The notes beneath the pieces were generated by a model that was given only the letters and a program-made list of their open reading frames with translations, searched no databases and was not told the DNA's origin. A DNA stretch of 25,887 nt from CAZABP01 sp964483245. GTDB taxonomy: Bacteria; Planctomycetota; UBA1135; UBA2386. Below are positions 6,396 through 15,076 of the stretch, piece after piece. The stretch lies in the NCBI GenBank assembly GCA_964483245.1, contig CAZABP010000060.1, positions 1 through 25,887 on the forward strand, given 5' to 3'. The position numbers and the translations under genes were made by a program. The stretch's first letter is position 1; each line of letters begins with the position of its first letter.

Positions 6396-7076
6396 ATGAC
6401 CGACACTGAGCTCGAACGTCTGCCGGCGGAATTGCCGGAGCCGACTCCCACGGATCCGTGGCAGTTGCAGTTCCAACTCCTGCGCGAGCGCTTCCCGAAG
6501 GCGCAGCCGAGCATCCTGTTCTGCGTGCACGCGCTGCAGCAGTCCTCCGAGATCGCCCTCGATGATCTGAAGGCGCAGGCGACACTGCACGGCCTGCGTG
6601 TGACCGGCGGGTCGCTGCAGGCAGCGCGACGCCTGCTCGGCCTCGCGCCGCCGATCGCGCGCCGCAAGCGCGCGCCGCGCGAGAAGTTCGCGCGCGTCGA
6701 CGACGCGGCCTGGAGCGAGGCGCGGGAGGCGCTCGCGCAGGAATTCCCCAAGGCGACCGAAGGGATCCTCTACTGCGCGTTCCGGCTCCGGCAGGATCCT
6801 TCGCTCGGTCTGCCCGACCTCCGCGACGGCGCGGACGAGCTCGGGATCAAAGTCGGCGGCCGTGCGCTGCATTCGGCGCGCGCGCTGCTCGGCATCGGCC
6901 GGGGCGCGGCGAAGGCGCGGCGCGAACCGGCAGCGTCGCCGCGGGCGCGCAGCACCGCCGGTGGTGATCCGCTCGGCGACCTGCGCGACGCGTTCCTGTC
7001 GCAGCAGCGCGAGATCGAGCGGCTGCGCGCCGCCCTCGACAAGATCCGCCGCGCGGTCGCGACGCTCCTGGAATAG
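6396..7076 (+). CDS. Internally duplicated protein with C-terminal coiled coil, unknown function
   Basis: A 226-residue soluble protein; ATG at 6396 chosen. A GTG at 6330 would add 22 Arg-rich residues of unlikely origin. Two copies of an about 62-residue unit are plain: residues 22-83 and 106-167, offset by 84. Each has W-x(5-7)-LL/LA-x-E/R-x-FPKA, then IL(F/Y)C-x3-L, then DL-x(8-9)-LG/HG-(L/I)-(R/K)-V-x-G-x2-L-x-(A/S)AR-x-LLG. The unit looks all-helical. A basic linker (88-100) separates the copies, and a second basic, Ser-rich linker (168-190) leads to a C-terminal heptad-like helix (about 194-226, with QQREIERLRAALDKIRRAV). The basic linkers could bind nucleic acid (inference). I do not recognise the family. 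Confidence 0.72.
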   Translation: MTDTELERLPAELPEPTPTDPWQLQFQLLRERFPKAQPSILFCVHALQQSSEIALDDLKAQATLHGLRVTGGSLQAARRLLGLAPPIARRKRAPREKFARVDDAAWSEAREALAQEFPKATEGILYCAFRLRQDPSLGLPDLRDGADELGIKVGGRALHSARALLGIGRGAAKARREPAASPRARSTAGGDPLGDLRDAFLSQQREIERLRAALDKIRRAVATLLE

Positions 7077-7187
7077 CCGCAGCGGTTCGCACGCGGATCC
7101 TTGCAGCACGGGGGCGCCGTGACGCCCTGACGCGCCTGCCCGAGTAGGATGCCGCGTCCGCCCCAGGACCGATTTTGGAGGTCGAGC

Positions 7188-9617
7188 ATGCGAGTCTCCC
7201 TGCTCGCGACCATCTGCCCGCTGGTTCTCCTCATGGCGGCGCGCGCTGTGTCACAACACCCGGTGAAGCCCTCGCCGCTGGCCATGGGTTTCACGAGGAA
7301 CGATGGGCAATGGGATGCGCGCGTGAGCTTCGTCTGGCGGGGCGCGGGCGGCACGCTGTGGCTGGAGCGGGACGGGTTCAGCGTGGTCGAGATGCGCGCG
7401 CGGAACGGCGACTTGGCCGACATGGTTGCGACGCGGGTCACGTTCTCGAGCTGCGACGCGGCCATGCGTGTCGTGCCGAGCGAGCCGCTGCAGTCGTGCA
7501 CGAACTACCTGGTCGGCGATCCGAAGAACTGGCGGACCAGCGTCGGGAGCTACGCGCAGGTCGAGTACCAGGGCATCCAACCGGGCGTCCGCCTGCGCTT
7601 CCGCGATGAGGGAGGAGGGCTCCGGTGGGAGCTCGATGCGGTCGAGGGCAGCTCTCTCGATGCGTTCTCAGTGCGGTTGCAGGGGGTCGATCCTGCTGGG
7701 CGGAGTGGCATCGATGCGCGCACCGGGCTCACGAAGGTCCTGCAGCCGCTGCGCTCGAGGGAATCGCCGGTACGTCCCGCGAGCTCGGGCTCAGCAGGTG
7801 CAGCAGGCGGACCGGGACCGAATCACTTCGTGGGATGGGGAACGTACCTGGGGGGATCAGCGTGGGAGACCTGCGCCGACGTTGCAGTGACGCCTACGGG
7901 CGAGATCGTGGTCGCCGGCTACACGTGGTCGCTCGACTTTCCGACCACCGCTGGCGCGTACTCGAGACAGTTGTGGGGAGTCCATGACGCGTTCGTAATG
8001 CGCCTGACCGCGGACTGTTCGCGACTCGTTTTCGCGACGTTCCTGGGTGGTCAGTACGGCGACCACATCAACACTCTCGCCGTGGCGCCACTCGGGGAAG
8101 TCACGGTTGCAGGCGAAACGTTTTCGCCGGACTTTCCGACGACATCCGGTGCGTTCGACCGACTCCCCCCGGCCACGCCCTGGGACAGGGTGTTCGTCGC
8201 TCGCCTGACTGCCAGCGGCAGTGCGCTCGTGTTCTCGACGTTCATCGGGGGAAACGGCGGATCAGAGTTCGTCCACGACGTCGCGCTCTATCCGGACGGA
8301 AGTCCGCTGATCGTCGGCTTCTCAGGACACGGACCATGGCCAACGACGGCTGGTGCGTACAAGCAAGCGCATGATGTGAGTGAAGCATTCATCACCCGGC
8401 TGAATCCCAGCGGCACGGCGCTCGTCGCATCGACGCTGCTGGACGCCCATGGGTTCTTCAGCAGTTTTGCGTGGGTGAATGCAGTTGCGATCGATCCACA
8501 GGGCCGCGTTGTGGTGACTGGCCGGACCAAGCGGGCGACCGCGACCTTCCCGACGACTCAAGGCGCGTATCGTCGGAGCTACAGCGGTGGAGAGCACGAC
8601 GTTTTCGTGGCTCGCCTGGATCCGATGCTGACCACGCTCGAGGCCTCGACACTGCTCGGCGGTTCGGATAGCGAATCGACTGTCTCGGTGGCGCTGTCGG
8701 CGACGGGCAGCGTGGTGGTCGCCGGCTACACGACTTCGAAGGACTTCCCGACGACTCCTGGGGTCATCGGTCCACACATGTCTGGACGGGTGAACGGGTT
8801 CACCACACGTCTCAACGCGGCGTTGACCGCGCTCGAGTGCTCGTCGTACCTCACTCCGGATGGTGCATACGTGAGTGCTTATTGGATGGACATCGACTCC
8901 GCAGATTGCGTGCATGTCGTGGGACTTGCAGAGGCGAAGAGCAACCTGCAGACGACGAAGGGCGCGCGGGATCGGGTAGTAGATGGCATGAGAGATGTAT
9001 GCGTGATCAAGCTGGACGCGAAGCTCACGCAATACCGCTATGCGGGGTTTGTGGGAGGTTCGGGCGGCGAGTTCACCACGAAGGCAGCATTGACCCCGAG
9101 CGGCGGTCTCGTGCTCGCCGGAGCGACCGACTCGGTCGACTTCCCAGTCACCTGGAATGCAGTGCAGACTCGCTACGCAGGGGGACAGTCCGATGCCTTC
9201 GTCGCCGTTGAGGAACTGCTGCCTAGCGGCGTCGGCCGCTACGGCAACTCGACCACCGCCTGCCGCGGCAACATCGCCATCGGCGTTACGTCGATTCCCG
9301 AAGCAGGCAGCCAATCGTTCGCGTTCACCTGCCACGGTGTGCGGCCGAGCTGGCCGGGCTGCCTGATGCTCGGCACGCAGAACGACTATCCAGGCACGAT
9401 CTTCCTGGGCGCCAGGCTCCACGTGTCGCCCTGGAGTCCCGCGCTGTTCCCGATCGTGATCAGCGACGGGCTGGGTTCAACCGAGCTGAACATGCCGATC
9501 CCGGCCGGCATGCAGGGCCAGCGGTTTTTCGCCCAGTTCATCTGGCCGATGGAGCACACCTGCTCGACGACGCAGCGCCTGAGTGCCAGCAATGCGCTGG
9601 ACATTGTCGTGCAATAG
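7188..9617 (+). CDS. Exported SBBP-repeat beta-propeller protein
   Basis: An 809-residue protein. The ATG at 7188 sits six bases after GGAGG (7177-7181), which fixes the start over the earlier ATG at 7149. The signal peptide is about residues 1-23. Residues about 33-180 match the DUF7948-type domain that precedes SBBP repeats (GFTRNDGQWDARVSF, NYLVGDPKNW, Y-x-G-I-x-PGV-x-L-x-FR). About seven SBBP repeats follow, each with a (T/S)-(Y/F)-LGG opening, GEIVVAGYT-like turn, DFPTT-x-GA(Y/F) and DAFV-x-RL. The last about 130 residues form a different module starting GVGRYGNSTTACRG, similar in layout to the end of the Kelch protein nearby. The base composition looks less GC-rich than the neighbouring operons. 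It is probably a secreted or surface protein; function unknown. Confidence 0.85.
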   Translation: MRVSLLATICPLVLLMAARAVSQHPVKPSPLAMGFTRNDGQWDARVSFVWRGAGGTLWLERDGFSVVEMRARNGDLADMVATRVTFSSCDAAMRVVPSEPLQSCTNYLVGDPKNWRTSVGSYAQVEYQGIQPGVRLRFRDEGGGLRWELDAVEGSSLDAFSVRLQGVDPAGRSGIDARTGLTKVLQPLRSRESPVRPASSGSAGAAGGPGPNHFVGWGTYLGGSAWETCADVAVTPTGEIVVAGYTWSLDFPTTAGAYSRQLWGVHDAFVMRLTADCSRLVFATFLGGQYGDHINTLAVAPLGEVTVAGETFSPDFPTTSGAFDRLPPATPWDRVFVARLTASGSALVFSTFIGGNGGSEFVHDVALYPDGSPLIVGFSGHGPWPTTAGAYKQAHDVSEAFITRLNPSGTALVASTLLDAHGFFSSFAWVNAVAIDPQGRVVVTGRTKRATATFPTTQGAYRRSYSGGEHDVFVARLDPMLTTLEASTLLGGSDSESTVSVALSATGSVVVAGYTTSKDFPTTPGVIGPHMSGRVNGFTTRLNAALTALECSSYLTPDGAYVSAYWMDIDSADCVHVVGLAEAKSNLQTTKGARDRVVDGMRDVCVIKLDAKLTQYRYAGFVGGSGGEFTTKAALTPSGGLVLAGATDSVDFPVTWNAVQTRYAGGQSDAFVAVEELLPSGVGRYGNSTTACRGNIAIGVTSIPEAGSQSFAFTCHGVRPSWPGCLMLGTQNDYPGTIFLGARLHVSPWSPALFPIVISDGLGSTELNMPIPAGMQGQRFFAQFIWPMEHTCSTTQRLSASNALDIVVQ

Positions 9618-9641
9618 CCCACCCGATCCGCCCGCCGCGCC

Positions 9642-10424
9642 TCACCGATGCTCGTGCGTCTCGCCCGGCGCGTGCGTGTGCCCGTGCCCGTCGTCGTCGC
9701 CATGGGCGTGCGCATGCGCATGCCCCAGCTCCAGCGCGAGGCTGATCCCGACCGCCAGCAGGAACGCCAGCGCGGCGGGGCCGCGCACGCTGGCGGCATC
9801 GTGCTCGATCCGCGGCACGAGGTTCGAGCTGACCACGTACAGCAGCGCCCCGGCGCTGACCGCCAGCACGTACGGAATCCATGACACGCGGTCCTGCAGC
9901 AGCCCGACGCCGAGCAGTGCCACCGGCGCGACCGCAGCGAACGCGACCAGGTAGCCGACCTTGGTCTTGCTCCACCCCGGACCGATCGCCTCGCGTAGCA
10001 GCAGCAGCAGCGCGAATGCCGCGGTCGCTTCATGGATCGCCATGCCCCACAGCAGCGGCGAGCCGGCCCCCCGCGCGGCATCGGCGCCGAGCACGAGGCC
10101 GTCGTTCAGCGAGCAGAGCGCGAGCGCCAGGAAACTTGGCAGCCCGGCGTGCCGCGAGTGATGCAGTCCGCAGCAGGGATCGGTGCGCAGCACGTATTGG
10201 TGCAGCATCAGCATCGCGGCGTACCCGACGACGACGAGCAGCGGCGCGTAAGGAATCTCGGCAAACGTCTCCGGCAGCACGTGTGCGACGACCACCGACA
10301 GCAGCGTGCCGATCGCGAACGCGAGTCCGATCGTGTGCAGATCCTTGCGCCGTTCGATCCACGGACCGAGCAGACCGCCGGCCAGCGCGGCGGCGAACAG
10401 GACCAGTGCAGAGGTCCACGGCAT
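9642..10424 (-). CDS. ZIP-family metal transporter with His-rich C-terminal tail
   Basis: A 260-residue membrane protein; ATG at 10424 with a modest AGGA upstream. Eight hydrophobic segments are visible, the ZIP number. TM4 carries LCSLNDGLVLGADAA and TM5 carries MAIHEATAAFAL, positions where ZIP transporters place metal ligands (HN-x3-D and H-E/K-x-P-E), so the ligand set is related but not canonical. A CC and HH-x2-H cluster lies between TM3 and TM4. The last 27 residues (234-260) are a His/Asp-rich tail with alternating His, a likely metal-buffering segment. ZIPs usually carry their His-rich stretch in the TM3-TM4 loop. Likely zinc or other divalent cation uptake; substrate not determined. 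It converges with the SBBP gene. Confidence 0.78.
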   Translation of the reverse strand: MPWTSALVLFAAALAGGLLGPWIERRKDLHTIGLAFAIGTLLSVVVAHVLPETFAEIPYAPLLVVVGYAAMLMLHQYVLRTDPCCGLHHSRHAGLPSFLALALCSLNDGLVLGADAARGAGSPLLWGMAIHEATAAFALLLLLREAIGPGWSKTKVGYLVAFAAVAPVALLGVGLLQDRVSWIPYVLAVSAGALLYVVSSNLVPRIEHDAASVRGPAALAFLLAVGISLALELGHAHAHAHGDDDGHGHTHAPGETHEHR

Positions 10425-10506
10425 CGCGGCGGATCCTAGGAACCTGCAACCGGATTGCAAAGCAGCCGGCTGGTGCCGCACGGCGCCCGCCGTACAACGC
10501 CCGCCG

Positions 10507-11262
10507 GTGGCGAAGACGAACAAGCCCAAGCAGCTCGCAAGACCTACCAGGCGGAACGAGCCGGACGGATCGCGGAAGGCGAGCGGACCGAGCAAGCCGA
10601 GCAAGCCGACCGGCGAGGCGCAGCGCATCGCGTCCGTGCGCCGCACGCTGAAGCGGATGTATCCGGATCCGGAGTGCGCACTCACGCACCGCAATTCGTT
10701 CGAGCTGCTGGTGGCGACGATCCTGAGCGCGCAGTGCACCGACGAGCGCGTGAATCTCGTCACGCCGGAGCTGTTCCGTCGTTGGCCGGACGCGCGTGCC
10801 CTGGCCGCTGCCGACCGCGGTGAGCTGGAGGACGTGATCCGCTCGACCGGGTTCTTCCGCAACAAGAGCAAGAACCTGCAAGGCGCGGCGCAGGTGCTCT
10901 GCGACGAGTTCGGCGGCACGGTCCCGCAGACGATGGAGGAGCTGCTGACGCTGCCCGGGGTCGCGCGCAAGACGGCGAACGTCGTGCTCGGCACGGCGTT
11001 CGGCATCGCAGCCGGCGTCGTCGTCGACACACACGTGACGCGCGTCGCGCAGCGGCTGCGCCTGACGCAGGCGACGCAACCGCCGCGGATCGAGCAGGAT
11101 CTGATCGAGCTGTTCCCGCGCGGCGATTGGATCTGGCTCGCGCACGCACTGATCTGGCACGGTCGTCGACTCTGCCGTGCCCGCAACCCCGACTGTGCAG
11201 CCTGCGCGCTGGCGCGCTATTGTCCGGCCGCCCGCACGACTCACGTCACCTCCCGCCCCTGA
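10507..11262 (+). CDS. nth: Endonuclease III (DNA glycosylase/AP lyase)
   Basis: A 251-residue protein with a GTG start at 10507. It excises oxidised pyrimidines and cleaves the abasic site in base excision repair. The sequence shows the helix-hairpin-helix LPGVARKTANVVL with catalytic Lys155, catalytic Asp174 in VVDTHVTRV, and the [4Fe-4S] cluster ligands Cys223, Cys230, Cys233 and Cys239 with the exact C-x6-C-x2-C-x5-C spacing. The ILSAQCTDERVN segment near residue 72 is also typical. The first 36 residues are a Lys/Pro/Ser-rich extension missing from the E. coli enzyme; a later start cannot be excluded, though no better one is evident before the conserved core. The stop is two bases before the DUF2203 start. 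Confidence 0.95.
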   Translation: MAKTNKPKQLARPTRRNEPDGSRKASGPSKPSKPTGEAQRIASVRRTLKRMYPDPECALTHRNSFELLVATILSAQCTDERVNLVTPELFRRWPDARALAAADRGELEDVIRSTGFFRNKSKNLQGAAQVLCDEFGGTVPQTMEELLTLPGVARKTANVVLGTAFGIAAGVVVDTHVTRVAQRLRLTQATQPPRIEQDLIELFPRGDWIWLAHALIWHGRRLCRARNPDCAACALARYCPAARTTHVTSRP

Positions 11263-11264
11263 AC

Positions 11265-11678
11265 ATGGCCAGCCGCCGTCGACGCTACTACTCGCCCGAG
11301 CTCGCCAACCGCGCGCTGCCGCTGGTGCGCGCGATCGTCGTCGATGTCGCCGAGACGGCGCAGGGGATGAGCCGCGCCTGGCAGGACGCGGGCAAGGTCC
11401 CCGAGCACAGCGAGCGCCGCAGCGAGCTGATCGCCGAGATCCGGCGGCTGGAGCAACGCTTCCGCGAACTGACGTCCGAGCTGGAGCAGCTCGGCGTGGA
11501 GTTGAAGGACCCATACGTCGGGCTGATCGACTTCCGCGCGCGCCGCGCGGGGCGCGACGTCTACCTGTGCTGGAAGATCGGCGAGCCGTCGGTCGGCCAC
11601 TGGCATCCGCTGAACTCCGGGTTCAAGGGGCGCCGCCCGATCAGCACGTTCGCCGAGCCGGCGCAGCGCGAGCAGTAG
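11265..11678 (+). CDS. DUF2203 family protein
   Basis: A 137-residue soluble protein beginning two bases after the nth stop, so the two are probably co-transcribed. It shows the DUF2203 pattern: YYSPELANRALPLVRAIVVDV at the start, a helical middle (RRSELIAEIRRLEQRFRELTSELEQLGVELKD), then GLIDFRARRAGRDVYLCWKIGEPSVGHWHPL and a C-terminal GFKGRRPI. The family is widespread in bacteria and its function is not established. No catalytic signature is claimed. Confidence 0.85.
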   Translation: MASRRRRYYSPELANRALPLVRAIVVDVAETAQGMSRAWQDAGKVPEHSERRSELIAEIRRLEQRFRELTSELEQLGVELKDPYVGLIDFRARRAGRDVYLCWKIGEPSVGHWHPLNSGFKGRRPISTFAEPAQREQ

Positions 11679-11817
11679 CCGCCCGGACGGACGGAATTCC
11701 CGCTGACCACTGCCGTTGCGGCGGTTTCGGCGCGCGCGCTGGCTTGCCCTGCCCGCGACCCGGGCCGAGAATCCCCGCCCCCTTCCGCCGCCCGCGCCGC
11801 TCCGCGAGATCGCAACC

Positions 11818-13005
11818 ATGGCCAGACCAGTCATCGTTTCCGCCTGCCGAACGCCGATCGGCAAGTTCCAGGGCGCGCTCGCGCCACTGACCGCGCCGCA
11901 GCTCGGCGCGCTCACGGTCGCCGAGGCGGTCCGCCGCGCCGGGATCCAGGCCGCGCGCGTCGAGGAGGTCCTGATGGGCTGCGTGCTGCAGGCCGGCATC
12001 GGGCAGAACCCCGCCCGCCAGGCAGCACGCGGCGCCGGGATTCCGGACGCGATCGGCGCCGTCACGATCAACAAGGTCTGCGGCAGCGGGCTGAAGTCCG
12101 TCATGCTCGCAGCCCAGGCGATCAAGGCTGGTGACCTCACCTGCGCCGTCGCCGGCGGCATGGAGTCGATGTCGAACGCGCCGTACTACCTGCCGCAGGC
12201 ACGCGCCGGGGTCCGGCTCGGACACGGCAAGCTCGTCGATGGCCTGATCGCCGACGGGCTGTGGGACGTCTACCACGACTACCACATGGGCAACACGGCG
12301 GAGCTGGTCGCGAAGGAGTACTCGATCTCGCGTGCCGAGCAGGACGCCTATGCCGTCGAGAGCCAGCGCCGTGCGGTTGCGGCGATCGCCGCCGGTGCGT
12401 TCGTCGACGAGATCGTTCCGGTCGAGCTGAAGGACCGCAAAGGGAACGTGACGCGGTTCGACACCGACGAGGGTCCGCGCGCCGACACGACGATCGAAGG
12501 GCTGGCGAAGCTGAAGCCGGCGTTCCAGGCCGGCGGCACGGTGACGCCGGGCAATGCCTCGACGATCAACGATGGCGCCTCGGCGCTCGTCGTCATGGAC
12601 GAAGCCGCCGCCCGCGCCGACGGGTTGCATCCGATCGCGCGGATCCTCGGTTACGCGACCGGCGGCATGGCGCCGGAGTGGGTCATGATGGCGCCCGAGG
12701 TCGCGGTCGCGAAGCTGTGCAAGCAGCTCAACTGCCGGCCGGGCGACTTCGATCTCGTCGAGCTGAACGAAGCCTTCGCCGTGCAGTGCGTGGCGTTGCT
12801 GCGCCGACTCGAGCTGGATCCACAGAAGGTCAACGTGCACGGTGGCGCGATCGCGCTCGGTCACCCGATCGGTGCCAGCGGCGCGCGCGTGTTGACGACG
12901 CTGCTGCATGCGCTGGCGCGGCGCGGCCGGACCCGTGGGATGGCCGGCCTCTGCCTCGGCGGTGGCAACGCGGTCGTCATCGCGGTCGAGAGGATCCACT
13001 CATGA
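11818..13005 (+). CDS. Acetyl-CoA acetyltransferase (thiolase II type)
   Basis: A 395-residue protein of normal thiolase length. It condenses or cleaves acetoacetyl-CoA and related 3-ketoacyl-CoAs. Catalytic Cys88 in INKVCGSGLKSV, His349 in GGAIALGHPIGASGAR and Cys379 in GLCLGGGNA are all present, as is the NEAFA motif. The Met-rich DGLWDVYHDYHMGNTAE loop is that of biosynthetic-type thiolases. The last codons overlap the dehydrogenase start (ATGA), so the two are translationally coupled. With that partner it could serve butyryl-CoA degradation or hydroxybutyrate synthesis; direction cannot be read from sequence. The 139-base gap before it shows no clear regulatory site. Confidence 0.95.
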   Translation: MARPVIVSACRTPIGKFQGALAPLTAPQLGALTVAEAVRRAGIQAARVEEVLMGCVLQAGIGQNPARQAARGAGIPDAIGAVTINKVCGSGLKSVMLAAQAIKAGDLTCAVAGGMESMSNAPYYLPQARAGVRLGHGKLVDGLIADGLWDVYHDYHMGNTAELVAKEYSISRAEQDAYAVESQRRAVAAIAAGAFVDEIVPVELKDRKGNVTRFDTDEGPRADTTIEGLAKLKPAFQAGGTVTPGNASTINDGASALVVMDEAAARADGLHPIARILGYATGGMAPEWVMMAPEVAVAKLCKQLNCRPGDFDLVELNEAFAVQCVALLRRLELDPQKVNVHGGAIALGHPIGASGARVLTTLLHALARRGRTRGMAGLCLGGGNAVVIAVERIHS

Positions 13006-13865
13006 GCGACCAGCTCCCGCGCAGGGTCGGCGTCATCGGCGCCGGCACGATGGGGAACGGGATCGCGCAGGCGTTCGCCGCCGTCGGCGTGCCGGCGACG
13101 ATCGTCGATGTCGACGATGCCGCCCTCGCACGCGGCATCGCGACGATCACCGGCAGCCTCGCGCGCTTCGTCAAGAAGGGCACGTTGAGCCAGGGTGACG
13201 CCGATGCGATCCGCGCGCGCGTCCACTCCAGCACGGCGCTCGACGCGATCGCCGACGCCGACCTCGTGGTCGAGGCGATCGTCGAGGACCAGGCGGCGAA
13301 GCGCGCGCTGTTCCAGCGCCTCGACGCGGTCGCCGGCAAGGATGCGGTGCTCGCCTCCAACACGTCGTCGATCTCGATCACGGTGCTGGCCGCCGCGACG
13401 CGCCGCCCGGCGCAGGTGATCGGGATGCACTTCATGAACCCGGTTCCGTTGATGAAGCTGGTCGAGGTGATCCGCGGCCAGGACACGTCGGATGCGACGA
13501 CCGAGCGCGTGCTCGGCCATGCGCGCGCGATGGGCAAGATCCCGGTCGCGGCGAACGACTATCCCGGCTTCGTCAGCAACCGGGTCCTGATGCCGATGAT
13601 CAATGAGGCGGCCTACTGCCTGATGGAAGGGGTCAGCACGCGCGAGGGGATCGACGAGATCATGAAGCTCGGCATGAACCATCCGATGGGGCCGCTGACG
13701 CTGGCCGACTTCATCGGGCTGGACGTCGTGGTCAACATCCTCGACGTCCTGCAGGACGGCCTCGGGGACGACAAGTACCGCGCCTGTCCGCTGCTGCGCC
13801 GTATGGTGGCGGCCGGCCATCTGGGCCGGAAGACCGGCCGCGGCTTCTACGACTACTCGAGCTGA
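13002..13865 (+). CDS. hbd: 3-hydroxybutyryl-CoA dehydrogenase
   Basis: A 287-residue protein, the standard size for the stand-alone enzyme that interconverts 3-hydroxybutyryl-CoA and acetoacetyl-CoA with NAD(P). The N-terminal Rossmann motif is VGVIGAGTMGNGIAQ (9-23), with Asp at the end of strand 2 (IVDVDD) suggesting NAD preference. The catalytic pair is His143 in GMHFMNPVP and Glu155 in MKLVE. The C-terminal helical domain has DYPGFVSNRVLMPMINEA and NHPMGPLTLADFIGLD. It overlaps the thiolase gene by four bases, and an acyl-CoA dehydrogenase follows after 35 bases. No crotonase gene lies between them, so the enoyl-CoA hydratase must be encoded elsewhere. Confidence 0.95.
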   Translation: MSDQLPRRVGVIGAGTMGNGIAQAFAAVGVPATIVDVDDAALARGIATITGSLARFVKKGTLSQGDADAIRARVHSSTALDAIADADLVVEAIVEDQAAKRALFQRLDAVAGKDAVLASNTSSISITVLAAATRRPAQVIGMHFMNPVPLMKLVEVIRGQDTSDATTERVLGHARAMGKIPVAANDYPGFVSNRVLMPMINEAAYCLMEGVSTREGIDEIMKLGMNHPMGPLTLADFIGLDVVVNILDVLQDGLGDDKYRACPLLRRMVAAGHLGRKTGRGFYDYSS

Positions 13866-13900
13866 TCCACCCGGCGACGGCGAACCCCTGATCCCGATCG

Positions 13901-15076
13901 ATGACCGAGACGACCACCGCGAACGAGCCGTTCGTTGCCGACTTCGAGCTGACGCCGCCATACGCCGAGCTGCAGGCGCAGGCGCGCGAGTTCGCCGAAT
14001 CGATCGTGCGCCCGATCGCGGCGCAGGCGGATGCGGAGGCGAGCTTCCCGCGCGCCGCCGTCGCCGAAGCCGCGAAGCGCGGCTTCCTGTCGGTCACGGT
14101 CCCGCGCGCCTATGGCGGCCGTGAGCTCGGCAACCTCGCGAGCTGCGTCATGCTCGAGGAGATCAACGCGGTCTGCGCGTCGACCGGCGTCACCGTCTCG
14201 GTGCACAACTCGCTGATGAGCTCGCCGCTGGCGAAGTGGGGGAACGAGGAGCAGAAGCGCCGCTGCTTCCCCAAGCTGGTGACCGGCGAGTGGCTCGGTG
14301 CGTACTGCCTGTCGGAGGCCGGCTCCGGCTCCGACGCGGCCGCGCTCTCCTGCGCGGCGCAGCGCGACGGCGACGACTGGATCCTGAACGGCCCGAAGCT
14401 GTGGATCACGACCGGCAGCGAAGCCGGTCTGTTCATCGTGTTCGCGCGGACCGGTCCGGATCGCGTCAAGGGGATCAGCGCATTCCTGGTCGAGCGTGAC
14501 CGACCCGGCGTCGGGATCGGCAAGAAGGAGCGCAAGCTCGGGATCCGCGCATCACCGACGGTCGAGGTGCTGCTGGAGAACGTCCGGATCCCCGGCGCCA
14601 ACCTGCTCGGCGAGGAGGGGGCCGGCTTCACGATCGCACTCGACACGCTGGACGGCGGCCGGCTCGGCATCGCCAGCCAGGCGCTCGGCATCACGCGCGC
14701 GGCGCTCGAGCTGCTGCGCGAGCACCTCGCCGGCCAGGTGGACCACAAGGGCCGCGCGAACAGCTCGCAGGCGTCGCAGTGGCAGCTCGCGGACCTGGTG
14801 ACCGAGCTGGAGGCGTACCGGTTCCTGACCTGGCGCGCTGCGATCCTGCGCGATCGCGCCGTGCGCTGCAGCAAGGAGGCCGCGATGGCGAAGCTCGCGG
14901 CCAGCCGGCTCGCCGACCGCGCGACGCGCGCCGTCGTCGAGCTGATCGGCGCGTCCGCTGGTGCCGGTGCATCGGCGGCCGAACGCCTGCTGCGGGACGC
15001 GCGAATCACCGAGATCTACGAAGGCGCGACCGACATCCAGCGCCTGGTCGTCGCACGCGCGGTGCTCGGCGGATGA
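13901..15076 (+). CDS. Acyl-CoA dehydrogenase (canonical)
   Basis: A 391-residue flavoenzyme that introduces the alpha-beta double bond in acyl-CoA and passes electrons to ETF. The visible family marks are AYCLSEAGSGSDAAAL in the FAD-contacting beta domain, GPKLWITTGSEA, ERKLGIRASPT, and the C-terminal IYEGATDIQRL with the catalytic base Glu374 in the short-chain/medium-chain position. The more usual arginine-rich ERxxFGKP stretch is altered (HLAGQVDHKGRANSS), so chain-length specificity is unsure. It ends with an overlap into sppA (ATGA). The short- or branched-chain class is most likely given the neighbours. Confidence 0.92.
   Translation: MTETTTANEPFVADFELTPPYAELQAQAREFAESIVRPIAAQADAEASFPRAAVAEAAKRGFLSVTVPRAYGGRELGNLASCVMLEEINAVCASTGVTVSVHNSLMSSPLAKWGNEEQKRRCFPKLVTGEWLGAYCLSEAGSGSDAAALSCAAQRDGDDWILNGPKLWITTGSEAGLFIVFARTGPDRVKGISAFLVERDRPGVGIGKKERKLGIRASPTVEVLLENVRIPGANLLGEEGAGFTIALDTLDGGRLGIASQALGITRAALELLREHLAGQVDHKGRANSSQASQWQLADLVTELEAYRFLTWRAAILRDRAVRCSKEAAMAKLAASRLADRATRAVVELIGASAGAGASAAERLLRDARITEIYEGATDIQRLVVARAVLGG

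Noticed and set aside
6273..7109. N-terminal extension of the Kelch reading frame on the minus strand
   Set aside because: It overlaps the duplicated-domain gene in antisense, while the ATG at 6272 has a ribosome-binding site and a signal peptide directly after it.
12261..13001. Extension of the hydroxyacyl-CoA dehydrogenase frame back into the thiolase gene
   Set aside because: The extension is an Arg-rich shadow of the thiolase; the Rossmann motif begins right after the ATG at 13002, the normal N-terminus.
14779..15072. Longer start for SppA inside the acyl-CoA dehydrogenase gene
   Set aside because: The extra residues are an out-of-frame shadow of the acyl-CoA dehydrogenase. The ATG at 15073 gives the expected short cytoplasmic N-terminus before the membrane helix.
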